Below are positions 8,995 to 18,322 of a DNA stretch of 64,000 nt, in pieces. This DNA comes from UBA2330 sp049293015 (GTDB lineage: Bacteria > Bacteroidota > Ignavibacteria > Tepidaquicellales > Tepidaquicellaceae), in the NCBI GenBank assembly GCA_049293015.1, contig JBATSB010000114.1, forward strand, positions 1 through 64,000, written 5' to 3'. The translations under genes and the position numbers were made by a program. Positions within the stretch are counted from its first letter, which is position 1; each line of letters starts with the position of its first letter. A model generated the notes under the pieces. That model did not search any database. It saw only the letters and a list, made by a program, of their open reading frames with translations, and was not told where the DNA came from.

Positions 8995-10389
8995 TTGTCA
9001 GAACTCATAGTTTCAGTTTCAGGAATTAGAGGAATCACAGGCGACAGCCTTACTCCTCAAAACATTATAAAATACACTTCAGCATTTGCAGAATACTGCA
9101 GAAAGAATTCTAAAAAAAAGAAATTCTGGATTGCAGTTGGAAGGGATGGAAGATTAAATGGAGAAATAACGGAAGGCATTGTCATTAATACTTTGAGAAT
9201 GTGCGGAGCAGATGTAATAAGCATAGGTATTGCACCGACACCTACTGTACAGATTGCTACTGAGGATCTAAAGTGTGCGGGTGGAATTTCCATAACAGCA
9301 TCACATAATCCACAGATCTGGAATGGATTAAAATTTCTGAATCCTGACGGTACATTTCTCGATGGAGATCAGATAGAAGAATTTAAAAAAATCGCTGCTT
9401 CAGAAAAATTCAGTTACGCTGACCTGAAACAAACCGGTAAAGTTATTTATGATAAATCTATAAGCGATCATCATATTTCCAAAGTACTGGATCTGAAAAT
9501 TCTTGATCTGAAAAAGATCAGAGCACGGAAATTTAAAGTTGTAGTGGACGCTGTAAATTCTTCAGGATCTGTAATAGTCCCAAAGCTTTTAAAAGAACTT
9601 GGATGCAAAGTAATAGAATTACATTGCGACGGTAGCGGGATATTTCCACATATACCTGAACCGCTTCCTGAAAATCTCAGATCACTTTCGAAAGCTGTAA
9701 AGGAGAATAAAGCTGACATTGGAATATCGGTTGATCCTGATGCTGACAGATTAGTAATGATCACAGAAAATGGAAAACCGTTTGGTGAAGAGAATACAAT
9801 TACAATGATAGTAAATCATGTATTGAGAAATCTTTCAGGTAAAAATAATTCTGCCGTAGTAAATTTATCGACTACAAGAGCTGTAGAGGATGTAGCTGCA
9901 GATCATAACTCCAAAGTATTCCGAAGTCCGGTGGGAGAGATCAATGTTGTAAAGGAAATGAAGAAGAGGAAATCTGTAATTGGCGGAGAAGGCAGCGGTG
10001 GAGTGATCTATCCGGAGCTGCATTTTGGAAGAGATTCGCTTGTTGGAATTGCACTTGCTTTGAATGAACTTGCTCAGTCAGGATTTAGCTTGAGTGAATA
10101 TTTAAATAGTTTGCCTGCATATACTATTTCCAAAGCAAAGATTGAGAATGTAAAAGATCCTGAAAAGATATTAAATCAGTTGGAAAAAAAATTCAGTCGC
10201 GAAACTAATATAATAGGAATACAAACAGAAGACGGTCTGAAAATTGATTTTATTGATCACTGGGTGCATCTGAGAAAATCCAATACTGAACCAATTATAA
10301 GGATTATAACTGAAGCTGCTAAAGGACTGGACGCTGACAAGATCAATAAATATTTTATTAGCGCTATAAATAAACTAAATAAAAATTAA
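8995..10389 (+). CDS. glmM: Phosphoglucosamine mutase family protein
   Basis: A 464-residue alpha-D-phosphohexomutase with all four domains: G-I-R-G near the N-terminus, the active-site serine loop T-A-S-H-N-P (S103), the metal loop D-P-D-A-D-R (247-252), the sugar loop G-E-G-S-G-G and the phosphate loop R-K-S-N-T-E-P. GlmM isomerises glucosamine-6-P to glucosamine-1-P for peptidoglycan and lipid A. The start is TTG. The neighbouring GlmU-like gene favours GlmM over phosphomannomutase, but the family cannot be separated by motifs alone. Confidence 0.87.
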   Translation: MSELIVSVSGIRGITGDSLTPQNIIKYTSAFAEYCRKNSKKKKFWIAVGRDGRLNGEITEGIVINTLRMCGADVISIGIAPTPTVQIATEDLKCAGGISITASHNPQIWNGLKFLNPDGTFLDGDQIEEFKKIAASEKFSYADLKQTGKVIYDKSISDHHISKVLDLKILDLKKIRARKFKVVVDAVNSSGSVIVPKLLKELGCKVIELHCDGSGIFPHIPEPLPENLRSLSKAVKENKADIGISVDPDADRLVMITENGKPFGEENTITMIVNHVLRNLSGKNNSAVVNLSTTRAVEDVAADHNSKVFRSPVGEINVVKEMKKRKSVIGGEGSGGVIYPELHFGRDSLVGIALALNELAQSGFSLSEYLNSLPAYTISKAKIENVKDPEKILNQLEKKFSRETNIIGIQTEDGLKIDFIDHWVHLRKSNTEPIIRIITEAAKGLDADKINKYFISAINKLNKN

Positions 10390-10465
10390 AATAATAACTT
10401 TTACTTTTTCTATATTTCACATATTTTGAATCATTAAATTTTTCAAACAAAAAACCTAAAACATT

Positions 10466-11119
10466 ATGAAAAAAATCCTATTAACGGTGATTGTTCTCTT
10501 TACGGCTTTTACCCTTTATTCATGTTCATCTGTAACAGAAATGTCGGGAACATGGAAAAAACCGGGCACGTCGGCAACAAAATACAAAAAGATAATTGTG
10601 ATGGGAGTTTCAAAAAGTCTTGTCACAAAGTCAACAGTTGAAAATGCAATCGTAAGTCAGCTCAGGAAGAATGGTTTAAATGCAGTTGCAGGAGCAAATG
10701 TGTTACCGACAACTACATTCGATGCAGATGCCGACGGTAAAGCAGATGATGACAGTAAATCAAAGATCGCTGAAAAACTGAAAGAGCTTGGCATAGACGG
10801 TGCATTAGTTTTATCACTTCTTGATAAAAAAGAAAGTGAAAGATATGTACCAGGTACAACAATGTATTCACCTTACAATTCATACTACCCTTTTTATGGA
10901 TATTACGGCGGAGCATATAATATGGTAAACTCTCCGGGATATTATGAACAAGTGACAAATTATTTTTTAACAAGTAACTTTTATAATGTAGGTACAGAAC
11001 AGCTTGTATGGTCAGGACAATCAGAAACATTTAATCCGACATCATTAAGTGATTTTTCAAATTCTTATGCTGAAAAGGTCGTTGATGAATTATTGAGTTC
11101 TGGAATAGTCAGGAAGTAA
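10466..11119 (+). CDS. Putative lipoprotein of unknown function
   Basis: A 217-residue protein with a lipoprotein signal: basic M-K-K, a hydrophobic segment, and a lipobox ending L-Y-S-C (Cys near residue 20). The mature part has G-T-W-K-K-P, then a mixed alpha/beta region (I-I-V-M-G-V-S-K and S-Q-L-R-K-N-G-L-N-A-V) that suggests the beta-alpha-beta order of periplasmic DUF4136-like or TolB-N-like folds, and a tyrosine-rich Y-P-F-Y-G-Y-Y-G-G insertion. It is probably anchored in the outer membrane. It ends 27 bp before a strong terminator and has a 76-bp gap from glmM, so it may be transcribed separately. Confidence 0.65.
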   Translation: MKKILLTVIVLFTAFTLYSCSSVTEMSGTWKKPGTSATKYKKIIVMGVSKSLVTKSTVENAIVSQLRKNGLNAVAGANVLPTTTFDADADGKADDDSKSKIAEKLKELGIDGALVLSLLDKKESERYVPGTTMYSPYNSYYPFYGYYGGAYNMVNSPGYYEQVTNYFLTSNFYNVGTEQLVWSGQSETFNPTSLSDFSNSYAEKVVDELLSSGIVRK

Positions 11120-11146
11120 ATTATAAATTTCAATTGAGTATCTTTC

Positions 11147-11181
11147 GGGGAAAAACTTTTAAAAAAGTTTTTCCCCTTTTT
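11147..11181 (+). terminator. Rho-independent terminator after the lipoprotein gene
   Basis: Perfect 14-bp arms GGGGAAAAACTTTT and AAAAGTTTTTCCCC (11147-11160 and 11163-11176) with a 2-nt loop, followed by a T-run. It closes the porX-to-lipoprotein block. Confidence 0.85.
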
Positions 11182-11307
11182 ATTTACACTCTCTTCCCCT
11201 TTCTCCAAATTTATATTATAATCCGTTGTAACTTCATTCTAATATTTTTAATTTATTTTTTTAAAAATATCTGCAGCATATATCAATGTTATTAATGCAA
11301 ATTATTG

Positions 11308-12732
11308 ATGAAATCTAAAATTAAATTTTTACTTAACGATATCCTAATTGACACAGAGTTGAACCCGGCAACTGTCCTTCTTGATTTTGTCAGATCCCAT
11401 AATTTCACATCTGCAAAAGAAGGCTGCAAAGAAGGTGACTGTGGTGCATGTACAGTCATTTGTGGTAAGATTGAGAATAACAAGATCAAATACCGCACCA
11501 TTAATTCCTGTCTCGTACCTGTAATGAATATCAATGGTTCTCATATTGTAACATTAGAAGGATTGAATAGTAGATCAGGAAATCTTTCTCCAATACAAAG
11601 CTCATTTTTAAAAGAAGGTGCTTCTCAATGCGGATTCTGTACTCCCGGATTTATTGTTTCGCTTACAGAATATCTTTTATCCAATAACTTTGGTGAAGAA
11701 ATTTTACATTCAATAGACGGAAATATCTGCAGATGTACAGGTCATAACTCAATTATCAGAGCTGCTGAAAATATTTCTAATGAATTTAAAGATATACCTG
11801 CAGAATTTGATGACAGACTAAAATATCTTCATTCAAAAAATATCATACCTGATTTTTTTCTCAATGCAAAAGAAAATCTTGTTGAATTACAAAAAGGGAT
11901 TGAACCAAAGAACAATCAATTTAACAGTCCAAAATATTATATATCAGGAGGGACAGATCTGTTTGTTCAAAGACCGGATGACATGCTTTCTTCTGACGTT
12001 ACTTTTATTCTAAAAGAAAACCGTCAAGAAATTATTTATGAAAAAGATGGAAGTTGTTTTATTGATTCAACATCGACTGTAACTGATATATTTAAATCTG
12101 ATTTAATCAGAAAATACTTTCCTGTTATAACAGAATTTACAGAATTATTCGGTTCTACTCCGATCCGTAACAGTGCTACTCTCGGCGGGAACATAAACAA
12201 TGCATCACCGATTGGTGACATGACAGCTTTTTTTATGGCATTGGATTCTGACGTGATACTTTCTGATGGCAGTTCATATCGCGAAGTCAGTTTAAAAGAT
12301 TTTTATACCGGATATAAAAAGACTCTCAGAAAGTCTGATGAATTTGTAAAGTCTTTAAAATTCAAAATTCCCGGTGGTCAATATTATTTTAATTTTGAAA
12401 AAGTATCCAAACGCACTTATATGGATATCGCATCCGTAAATACAGCAATATATTTACAATTAGAAGAAGATGTAATTTCAAATATTAATATTTCTGCAGG
12501 TGGTGTTTTTGAAACACCGAAATTTCTTTCAATGACTTTAGACTTTTTGACAGGAAAAAAAATTGAATTTTCTGTAATTCAGGATGCAGTTGAAATTGCT
12601 GATTCAGAAATTTTACCGATCAGTGATGCAAGGGGAAGTGATGTTTATAAAAGACTTCTTCTTAAAAGATTGATCTGGACACACTTCATAAAATTATTTC
12701 CTGAATTGATTAACATCAAAGAAACTGTATGA
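11308..12732 (+). CDS. xdhA: Xanthine dehydrogenase small subunit (2Fe-2S and FAD domains)
   Basis: Residues 1-160 carry two [2Fe-2S] clusters: the plant-ferredoxin type in E-G-C-K-E-G-D-C-G-A-C and the second in C-G-F-C with C-R-C-T-G-H. Residues about 190-474 form a CO-dehydrogenase-flavoprotein-type FAD domain with the S-A-T-L-G-G-N-I signature and S-P-I-G-D. Electrons from the molybdenum subunit pass through these clusters to FAD. The ATG at 11308 is preferred over the adjacent TTG at 11305. It overlaps xdhB by 4 nt (ATGA). The FeS-FAD fusion is the usual XdhA architecture. Confidence 0.93.
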   Translation: MKSKIKFLLNDILIDTELNPATVLLDFVRSHNFTSAKEGCKEGDCGACTVICGKIENNKIKYRTINSCLVPVMNINGSHIVTLEGLNSRSGNLSPIQSSFLKEGASQCGFCTPGFIVSLTEYLLSNNFGEEILHSIDGNICRCTGHNSIIRAAENISNEFKDIPAEFDDRLKYLHSKNIIPDFFLNAKENLVELQKGIEPKNNQFNSPKYYISGGTDLFVQRPDDMLSSDVTFILKENRQEIIYEKDGSCFIDSTSTVTDIFKSDLIRKYFPVITEFTELFGSTPIRNSATLGGNINNASPIGDMTAFFMALDSDVILSDGSSYREVSLKDFYTGYKKTLRKSDEFVKSLKFKIPGGQYYFNFEKVSKRTYMDIASVNTAIYLQLEEDVISNINISAGGVFETPKFLSMTLDFLTGKKIEFSVIQDAVEIADSEILPISDARGSDVYKRLLLKRLIWTHFIKLFPELINIKETV

Positions 12733-15032
12733 AAGATTATGATATAATTCAGCATGTTACAGGCAAATCACAATTTATTGATGACATCAATGTTCCAAAC
12801 GGAACTTTGTTTGCTAAAGTATTTTATTCAAAAAATGCTCATGCAAAAATTATTTCACTCGATCTTTCCGAAGCAAGTTTAATAAAAGGTGTTGTAAAAA
12901 TTCTAACTTACAAAGATATCCCGGGTGTAAATCAGGTCGGAGGAATAATACTTGATGAACCCTTGTTAGCTGAAGATGAAGTTCACTTTATCGGAATGCC
13001 TGTTGCACTGATCATTGCAGAGACTATGCTAATTGCCCGAGAAGCTTCTGATAAAATCAGAATTGAATATGAATCACTTCCTGTCATCATTGATCCAAGA
13101 GATGCTTTTTCGAAAGGTCAGCTTTCTTTACCACCCAGAATTTTTGAATCAGGAAATATAAATGAAGCTTGGGAAAAATGTGAATATATCGAAACAGGTA
13201 CTTGTGAAACAGGCGGACAAGAACATCTCTATCTTGAAACTCACGGTTCAATCTCTATTCCGCAGGAAGGTGGAAAGATCAAAATTATTTCTTCGACACA
13301 AAGTCCGACAGCAGTTCAGAGAGTTACTTCAGGAATTCTCGGCATTCCAAAGAACATGATCGAAGTAGAAGTTCTCCGTCTCGGCGGGGGCTTTGGTGGT
13401 AAAGAGGATCAGGCATCACACTGGGCTGCACTTTCTGCACTAGCTGCTGCTATTCTTAACCGTCCTGTTAAACTTGTTTTATCAAGACATGATGACATGG
13501 TAATGACAGGTAAGAGAAATCCGTTCTCTTCTGATTTTAAAATAGGTTTGAATAAAGAAGGAAAGATACTTGCATATGAAGTTACGTTCTATCAGAATTC
13601 AGGTGCAGCTGCAGATCTTTCACCGGCGATTCTTGACCGTGCATTGTTTCACTGCACGAACAGTTACTTTGTCCCGAATGTAAAAGCTATCGGCTATTGC
13701 TGTAAAACCAACCTGACTCCGAATACTGCATTCAGAGGATTCGGCGGTCCGCAGGGGAAATTTGTAATGGAAAGTGCAATTTACAAAGCAGCTTTGAAAA
13801 TGAATATTGATCCGTTTGAAATTCAGAAAAAAAATCTTTTAAAAGAGAATGAAGAATTTCACTACGGACAAAAAGCTCTGCATGTAATGGCAGAGAAGAC
13901 CTGGGATCAATGTGATAAAGAATTTAATATTGATTCTGTAAAAAAGGAAACCGAAGAATTTAATTCTGAGAATAATTTATTCAAAAAAGGATTTGCAGTT
14001 ATTCCAATTTGTTTCGGCATTGCATTTACAAATACCCGGATGAATCAGGCAAATGCTCTTGTAAATGTCTATACTGACGGAAGTGTCGGATTCAGTACTG
14101 CTGCGGTGGAAATGGGTCAGGGCGTTAATGCAAAAATTCGTGAAGTCATATCGAGAGTATTTTCCATAAGTCATGACAGGATCAGGAGTGAGGCGTCAAA
14201 TACTACACGCTCTGCAAATACATCCCCGACCGCTGCAAGCTCAGGAGCAGATTTGAATTGTAATGCTGTTTATCTCGCATCCAATAAAATTCTCGAAAGA
14301 CTTTTGCAGTCAGCCGCTGAAGATCTTGGTGAAAAAAATTCTGAGAATATAAAAATTAAAGATGAAAAGTTTTATCTCAAAGGAGAAGTTACAGATCTCA
14401 ACTGGAATAATGTAATTGAAAATGCTTATTCAAAAAGAATCAGTCTTTGTGATTATTCTCACTATGCAACTCCTGAATTACATTTCGATAATAAGACCAA
14501 CAAAGGAAATCCATTTCGATATCACGTTTACGGTACAGCGATTATTGAAGTCACAGTCGATTGTCTGAGAGGGATTTTTAAAATTGATTCTGTCAAAGCT
14601 GTTCATGATTTTGGAAGCAGTCTCAATTCAGTGATCGATCTTGGCCAGGCTGAAGGTGCGCTTATTCAGGGATTAGGATGGATGACAATTGAAGAAGTCA
14701 TGCATGATAAAAACGGTAAACTGCTGACTGATCTGCTTTCCACTTATAAAGTACCTGACGTACATTTTGCACCAAAGAATGTAGAAATAAGATTTTTGAA
14801 TGAACCGAATCCTGTCGGCATATTTAATTCCAAAGCTATCGGCGAACCGCCACTGATGTACGGCATCGGTGTTTATTTTGCTTTGCTTAATGCTGTCAGA
14901 GAATTTAATCCGGATGCTGATCTCGAATTCAATGCTCCTTTCACTCCCGAAAAAGTTTTGTTAAAATTGTATGAAAAGAAAAATATGACTGAATCTAAAA
15001 ATGTAATAGAAGATCATTTAGAAAGTATATAA
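12729..15032 (+). CDS. xdhB: Xanthine dehydrogenase molybdenum-binding subunit
   Basis: A 767-residue molybdopterin subunit of the xanthine oxidase family. Motifs: G-G-G-F-G-G-K-E, F-R-G-F-G-G-P-Q-G (the xanthine-dehydrogenase form of the Moco loop), E-M-G-Q-G-V-N, and the catalytic glutamate loop G-E-P-P-L. It hydroxylates hypoxanthine and xanthine in characterised relatives; a related N-heterocycle cannot be excluded here. No signal peptide, so cytoplasmic. It is translationally coupled to xdhA and followed after 33 bp by xdhC, which is needed to insert sulfurated cofactor. Confidence 0.93.
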   Translation: MKDYDIIQHVTGKSQFIDDINVPNGTLFAKVFYSKNAHAKIISLDLSEASLIKGVVKILTYKDIPGVNQVGGIILDEPLLAEDEVHFIGMPVALIIAETMLIAREASDKIRIEYESLPVIIDPRDAFSKGQLSLPPRIFESGNINEAWEKCEYIETGTCETGGQEHLYLETHGSISIPQEGGKIKIISSTQSPTAVQRVTSGILGIPKNMIEVEVLRLGGGFGGKEDQASHWAALSALAAAILNRPVKLVLSRHDDMVMTGKRNPFSSDFKIGLNKEGKILAYEVTFYQNSGAAADLSPAILDRALFHCTNSYFVPNVKAIGYCCKTNLTPNTAFRGFGGPQGKFVMESAIYKAALKMNIDPFEIQKKNLLKENEEFHYGQKALHVMAEKTWDQCDKEFNIDSVKKETEEFNSENNLFKKGFAVIPICFGIAFTNTRMNQANALVNVYTDGSVGFSTAAVEMGQGVNAKIREVISRVFSISHDRIRSEASNTTRSANTSPTAASSGADLNCNAVYLASNKILERLLQSAAEDLGEKNSENIKIKDEKFYLKGEVTDLNWNNVIENAYSKRISLCDYSHYATPELHFDNKTNKGNPFRYHVYGTAIIEVTVDCLRGIFKIDSVKAVHDFGSSLNSVIDLGQAEGALIQGLGWMTIEEVMHDKNGKLLTDLLSTYKVPDVHFAPKNVEIRFLNEPNPVGIFNSKAIGEPPLMYGIGVYFALLNAVREFNPDADLEFNAPFTPEKVLLKLYEKKNMTESKNVIEDHLESI

Positions 15033-15065
15033 TTTCAAATTTATTATTCCACTTATTTTACTTTT

Positions 15066-16049
15066 ATGAAAGACCTTTCTTTATGGAAATTTATTCAGTC
15101 TGAATTAAATAAAAACAATAAGGTAATTCTTTTCACAGTAGTTCATCACGAAAAAGGATCACCCGGTAAGACAGGTTTTAAAATGACAGTATCTTCAAAT
15201 GGTAGTTTCACAGGATCTGTAGGAGGCGGAGTAATGGAATACAAATTACTAAAGTCCTGTGACAAATTATTTCAATCAGGAAAAAAAATCAATATTGTAG
15301 AAGAATATTTTCATTATAAAGGAAAACTGCCGGGGAAAAAAAATCTTCTTGAAAAAGAATCGGGACTTATTTGTTCAGGTTCACAAATCATTTCTACAAA
15401 TATATTAACTCAAAAAGATCTGTCTGCAATAAGAAAAATCATATCAGCTTATCGGTTGGGTAAAAATATAATGTTTAGTTTAGACAATACTGGACTTACT
15501 CTCAGAACTGCTGAAAGTTCTGACAAAAAACGTTTTAACTTTATCGCATCGGACAAAGGGAGGTGGAGCTTTGAAGAAAATTTAGGATTAACAGATATTT
15601 TATTGATCGCAGGTTACGGTCACGTTGGATATGCTTTGAGCAAAGCCATGTCAGAGCTGGACTTTAGAATTATAATTTATGATGACAGAAAAACTCCTTT
15701 GTTAAATTTTAAAAAGATATCCGGTAGTAAATTAATTATTGATGACTACGCTCATATCCTTACTCACTTACAAAATATTAAAATTAATTACGCAGTAATT
15801 GTAACCACTGGATTTGAAAGTGACAAAGAGGTTTTAAAAAACTTAATAAATTTGGATTTGAAATATCTCGGGCTGATGGGAACGAAAGCAAAGATCAAAA
15901 AAATTTTTAATGAAGCAGCAAAGGAAGGTATTTCAAAAGAAATTTTAAAAAAAGTATATGCACCTGTCGGACTTGATATTAACAGTAACACTCCAGAAGA
16001 AATAGCAGTCAGCATTGCCGCTGAGATCATTAAGATTCGTAACAGCTGA
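15066..16049 (+). CDS. xdhC: XdhC family molybdenum-cofactor insertion protein
   Basis: A 327-residue XdhC/CoxI protein. The N-terminal domain has G-S-V-G-G-G-V-M-E; the C-terminal Rossmann domain has I-A-G-Y-G-H-V-G and closes with Y-A-P-V-G-L-D-I and E-I-A-V-S-I-A-A-E. XdhC binds molybdenum cofactor, helps its sulfuration and delivers it to XdhB. Its place as third gene of xdhABC matches this role. No terminator was seen; two palindromic repeat elements follow at 16153. Confidence 0.9.
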   Translation: MKDLSLWKFIQSELNKNNKVILFTVVHHEKGSPGKTGFKMTVSSNGSFTGSVGGGVMEYKLLKSCDKLFQSGKKINIVEEYFHYKGKLPGKKNLLEKESGLICSGSQIISTNILTQKDLSAIRKIISAYRLGKNIMFSLDNTGLTLRTAESSDKKRFNFIASDKGRWSFEENLGLTDILLIAGYGHVGYALSKAMSELDFRIIIYDDRKTPLLNFKKISGSKLIIDDYAHILTHLQNIKINYAVIVTTGFESDKEVLKNLINLDLKYLGLMGTKAKIKKIFNEAAKEGISKEILKKVYAPVGLDINSNTPEEIAVSIAAEIIKIRNS

Positions 16050-16152
16050 TTTGCCTCGAAGTCTCAAAGGCTCTAAGAAAAGCAAAAATCTTTGAGTATA
16101 AAGAGAATTTAAGATCTTAAATGTATTTTAAAATCAAATTTATAAATTGTCT

Positions 16153-16266
16153 TCGCAGAGTCACGTGCACTTCGGACTCTGCGGAATTTTAAAATTGATT
16201 TCGTTAATTGAAAAAACTTTGAGTCTTACTGTCTTCGCAGAGTCACGTGCACTTCGGACTCTGCGG
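16153..16266. repeat. Two copies of the CCGCAGAGTC...GACTCTGCGG element, inverted
   Basis: Two 32-bp units at 16153-16184 and 16235-16266 (82 bp apart) begin TCGCAGAGTCACGTG and end CGGACTCTGCGG. They are the reverse complement of the units at 3127-3328 with one or two changes (GTGCAC for GAGCAC or its complement). Flanks share AATTTTAAAATT and TTCGTTAATTGAAAA, so a larger unit was duplicated. They lie between the convergent xdhC and HEAT-repeat genes. Confidence 0.83.
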
Positions 16267-16333
16267 AATTTTAAAATTCATTTCGTTAATTGAAAAACTT
16301 TAAGCCTTAGAGGTAACCACCAAAAATCAAGTT

Positions 16334-17203
16334 TTATTTAAACTTCATTTCATAATCTTCCTTAATAAACTTATTCGCCTTTTCAGGATAATGCTTTTTT
16401 AAAAATTTCAAAGTCGACCGCATTGCACGGATCACAATAATATTTTCATCATCCTTAAATAACTTCATCACTTCCAAAGCTTTATCAGGATAGCGTTTAC
16501 CATAACTGTTATTAAATGACATTATAATATTCCATCTGACAAAAGGATCTTTTGAACGGCTTTCCTTTTTTAAAAATTCAGCAGTCTCTTCAGGAAATCT
16601 ACTTCCGTAAAGTGACCCGAGTATGAATGGTCCAAGATTTTTTTTCACATATACCGAACTGTCATTCATCAATGATCTTAGTATTTTAAAACCTGTCTTA
16701 TAATTCTTTTCATCTCTGACTCCAAGTGCTGAAAATACCACTGCACGTCTGACATTTTCCGATGGATGCTTACTCCATTCATTCAGATCAGTTAAAAAAT
16801 CTTTATGGTAATAAAGAGTATCTGCAAAAGCATTTCCTGCATATTCCCTTACTTCCCAGTTCGGATCATCTGAAATTCTGAGCAGCATTTCTTTAACTTT
16901 ATCTGGAGCATGGTCATATCCTCTCCATATCAGAGAGATTCCAATCTCTTTGGCATTGTCTTCTTTTCGTTTGCAAAAATACATTCCTGTCTCATAGAAT
17001 TCACTTTCACTATCACCTTCATTATCGATTATCTCTCTGACAATTTCCCTTATAACAAATCTTTTATCTTTTGTCTTTGCTGTGCCTGCGTGAACAGAAC
17101 TAATCTTTTCGAGCATACTGATAATTTTATCAAAATCTTTTGATCTGATAAGTTTTAATATTTTTTTCTTATCAGGTTCATTTAAGAGAGAGTCTTTTAG
17201 CAT
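16334..17203 (-). CDS. HEAT-repeat / DNA-alkylation-repeat-like protein
   Basis: A 289-residue all-helical protein with HEAT-like helical pairs from about 85 on: D-P-N-W-E-V-R-E-Y-A-G-N, P-S-E-N-V-R-R-A-V, D-S-S-V-Y-V-K-K and D-P-F-V-R-W-N. This pattern of a short D/P-x-W/V-x-V-R turn is typical of the ALK-repeat (AlkD-like) and HEAT families. AlkD enzymes are DNA glycosylases, but the catalytic residues cannot be confirmed by eye, so a scaffold role is equally possible. Cytoplasmic; no operon partner. Confidence 0.65.
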   Translation of the reverse strand: MLKDSLLNEPDKKKILKLIRSKDFDKIISMLEKISSVHAGTAKTKDKRFVIREIVREIIDNEGDSESEFYETGMYFCKRKEDNAKEIGISLIWRGYDHAPDKVKEMLLRISDDPNWEVREYAGNAFADTLYYHKDFLTDLNEWSKHPSENVRRAVVFSALGVRDEKNYKTGFKILRSLMNDSSVYVKKNLGPFILGSLYGSRFPEETAEFLKKESRSKDPFVRWNIIMSFNNSYGKRYPDKALEVMKLFKDDENIIVIRAMRSTLKFLKKHYPEKANKFIKEDYEMKFK

Positions 17204-17539
17204 TTTATAAATTTTATTTTGGAATGTGATAATTTACCGAATTGAATAATTGATTTAAATAGTGAATTCATGTAGAAACCATTATGACTTTGCGAGCGAA
17301 GCAATCTCCGAGAATAATGAAAAAATTATCAGCGAAGAATTATCAGATTAGATTGACATCAGAATTCTTTTAAATTTTAGAACTGTATAAAATTCAGATT
17401 CCTTCACCCGAATGAATTCGGGTTCGCAAAATCATAACTAGGTTTTGCGAATAGTTAAAAAATATGTTTGGATTCAAAATTAGAATTACAAAAATAAAAT
17501 ATAAATCTTATATTTGTACGTCTTGAATTAATCCAATAT
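17204..17539. other. Divergent intergenic region with two stacked hairpins and a -7 box
   Basis: A 336-bp region between divergent genes. It holds the TTGCGAGCGAAGCAATCTCC segment (about 17290), which resembles a repeat core I have met in many genomes. Then two perfect inverted repeats abut: ACCCGAAT/ATTCGGGT (17406-17423, 2-nt spacer) and TCGCAAAA/TTTTGCGA (17424-17450). TATATTTG at 17509-17516 fits the TAnnTTTG -7 consensus, 24 bp before nuoJ, but no -33 TTTG is at the right distance. Confidence 0.55.
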
Positions 17540-18058
17540 ATGAATTTCGATTTAGAAACTGTTTTATTTTTCTCGCTTAGTTTTATGGCTGTTGCATCTG
17601 CAATCCTAATGATCACAAGAAAAAACCCCATTAACAGCGCGTTATATCTCATACTAAATTTCTTTACTGTATCAGGTCTTTTTCTGCTGCTGCGTGCCCA
17701 GTTCATCGCCATCATACAAGTGCTTGTTTACATGGGTGCGATAATGGTGCTATTTCTATTCGTAATTATGCTTCTGAATCTTCAGGACAAAAGTAAGCTC
17801 AGGGAATCTTATACTTATAAGAAATTAACTGCAATTCTTTTAGCATTAATGCTTTTTGGGATCCTCGGATATACTGTGTTTTTTGGATTTGAGGGGAAGT
17901 TTGCAAAGATGGCTGATAATGCTGAATTGAATGGTACTGCTGAAACTCTGGGAGCTGAACTTTTTACTAATTTTTCATTTCCTTTTGAACTCGCTTCTTT
18001 CCTACTGCTCGCTGCCATTGTAGGTGCTATTGTACTTGCAAAAAAGAAGTTCGATTAA
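17540..18058 (+). CDS. nuoJ: NADH-quinone oxidoreductase subunit J, orphan
   Basis: A 172-residue integral membrane protein with about five hydrophobic helices and the NuoJ/ND6 signature: N-P-I-N-S-A-L-Y-L-I-L-N-F, then Q-F-I-A-I-I-Q-V-L-V-Y-M-G-A-I-M-V-L-F-L-F-V-I-M-L. NuoJ is part of the proton-pumping membrane arm of complex I. The neighbours are a HEAT-repeat protein and serS, and no other nuo gene is in the window, so it is physically detached from any nuo operon. It could replace a J subunit missing there or be a second copy. Confidence 0.9.
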   Translation: MNFDLETVLFFSLSFMAVASAILMITRKNPINSALYLILNFFTVSGLFLLLRAQFIAIIQVLVYMGAIMVLFLFVIMLLNLQDKSKLRESYTYKKLTAILLALMLFGILGYTVFFGFEGKFAKMADNAELNGTAETLGAELFTNFSFPFELASFLLLAAIVGAIVLAKKKFD

Positions 18059-18104
18059 ATTTATACTTCTTAGTCCGAAAACAATTCATTTACTTTTAAC
18101 CAAT

Positions 18105-18290
18105 AAGACACCAAGATTCAAAATAAATTAATTTTTAAAGGATTTTTCTTTGAGCCTTAGTGCCTTTGTGGCAAGCTTATTATATTTGTTTAGGGATTGT
18201 TGGAAAGATTGGAAACGAGCGGAATAAAAATTGCAACCTAAAGGTTGTGGCTACAACCACCTGTTATGTTTTCTGATAGATTGGAAATGG
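18105..18290. repeat. Dispersed short repeats, including CAACCTAAAGGTTG
   Basis: Between nuoJ and serS is a relic of a repeat (GAGCCTTAGTGCCTTTGTGG) related to one near 63530-63600, and the palindrome CAACCTAAAGGTTG (18234-18247) followed by GGCTACA and an A/T tail ending in TGTTTTC. The second feature recurs at 58271-58284 with the same flank. Confidence 0.65.
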
Positions 18291-18322
18291 GACGCTTTAA
18301 ATAGTCAGATTATTAATTTTTA

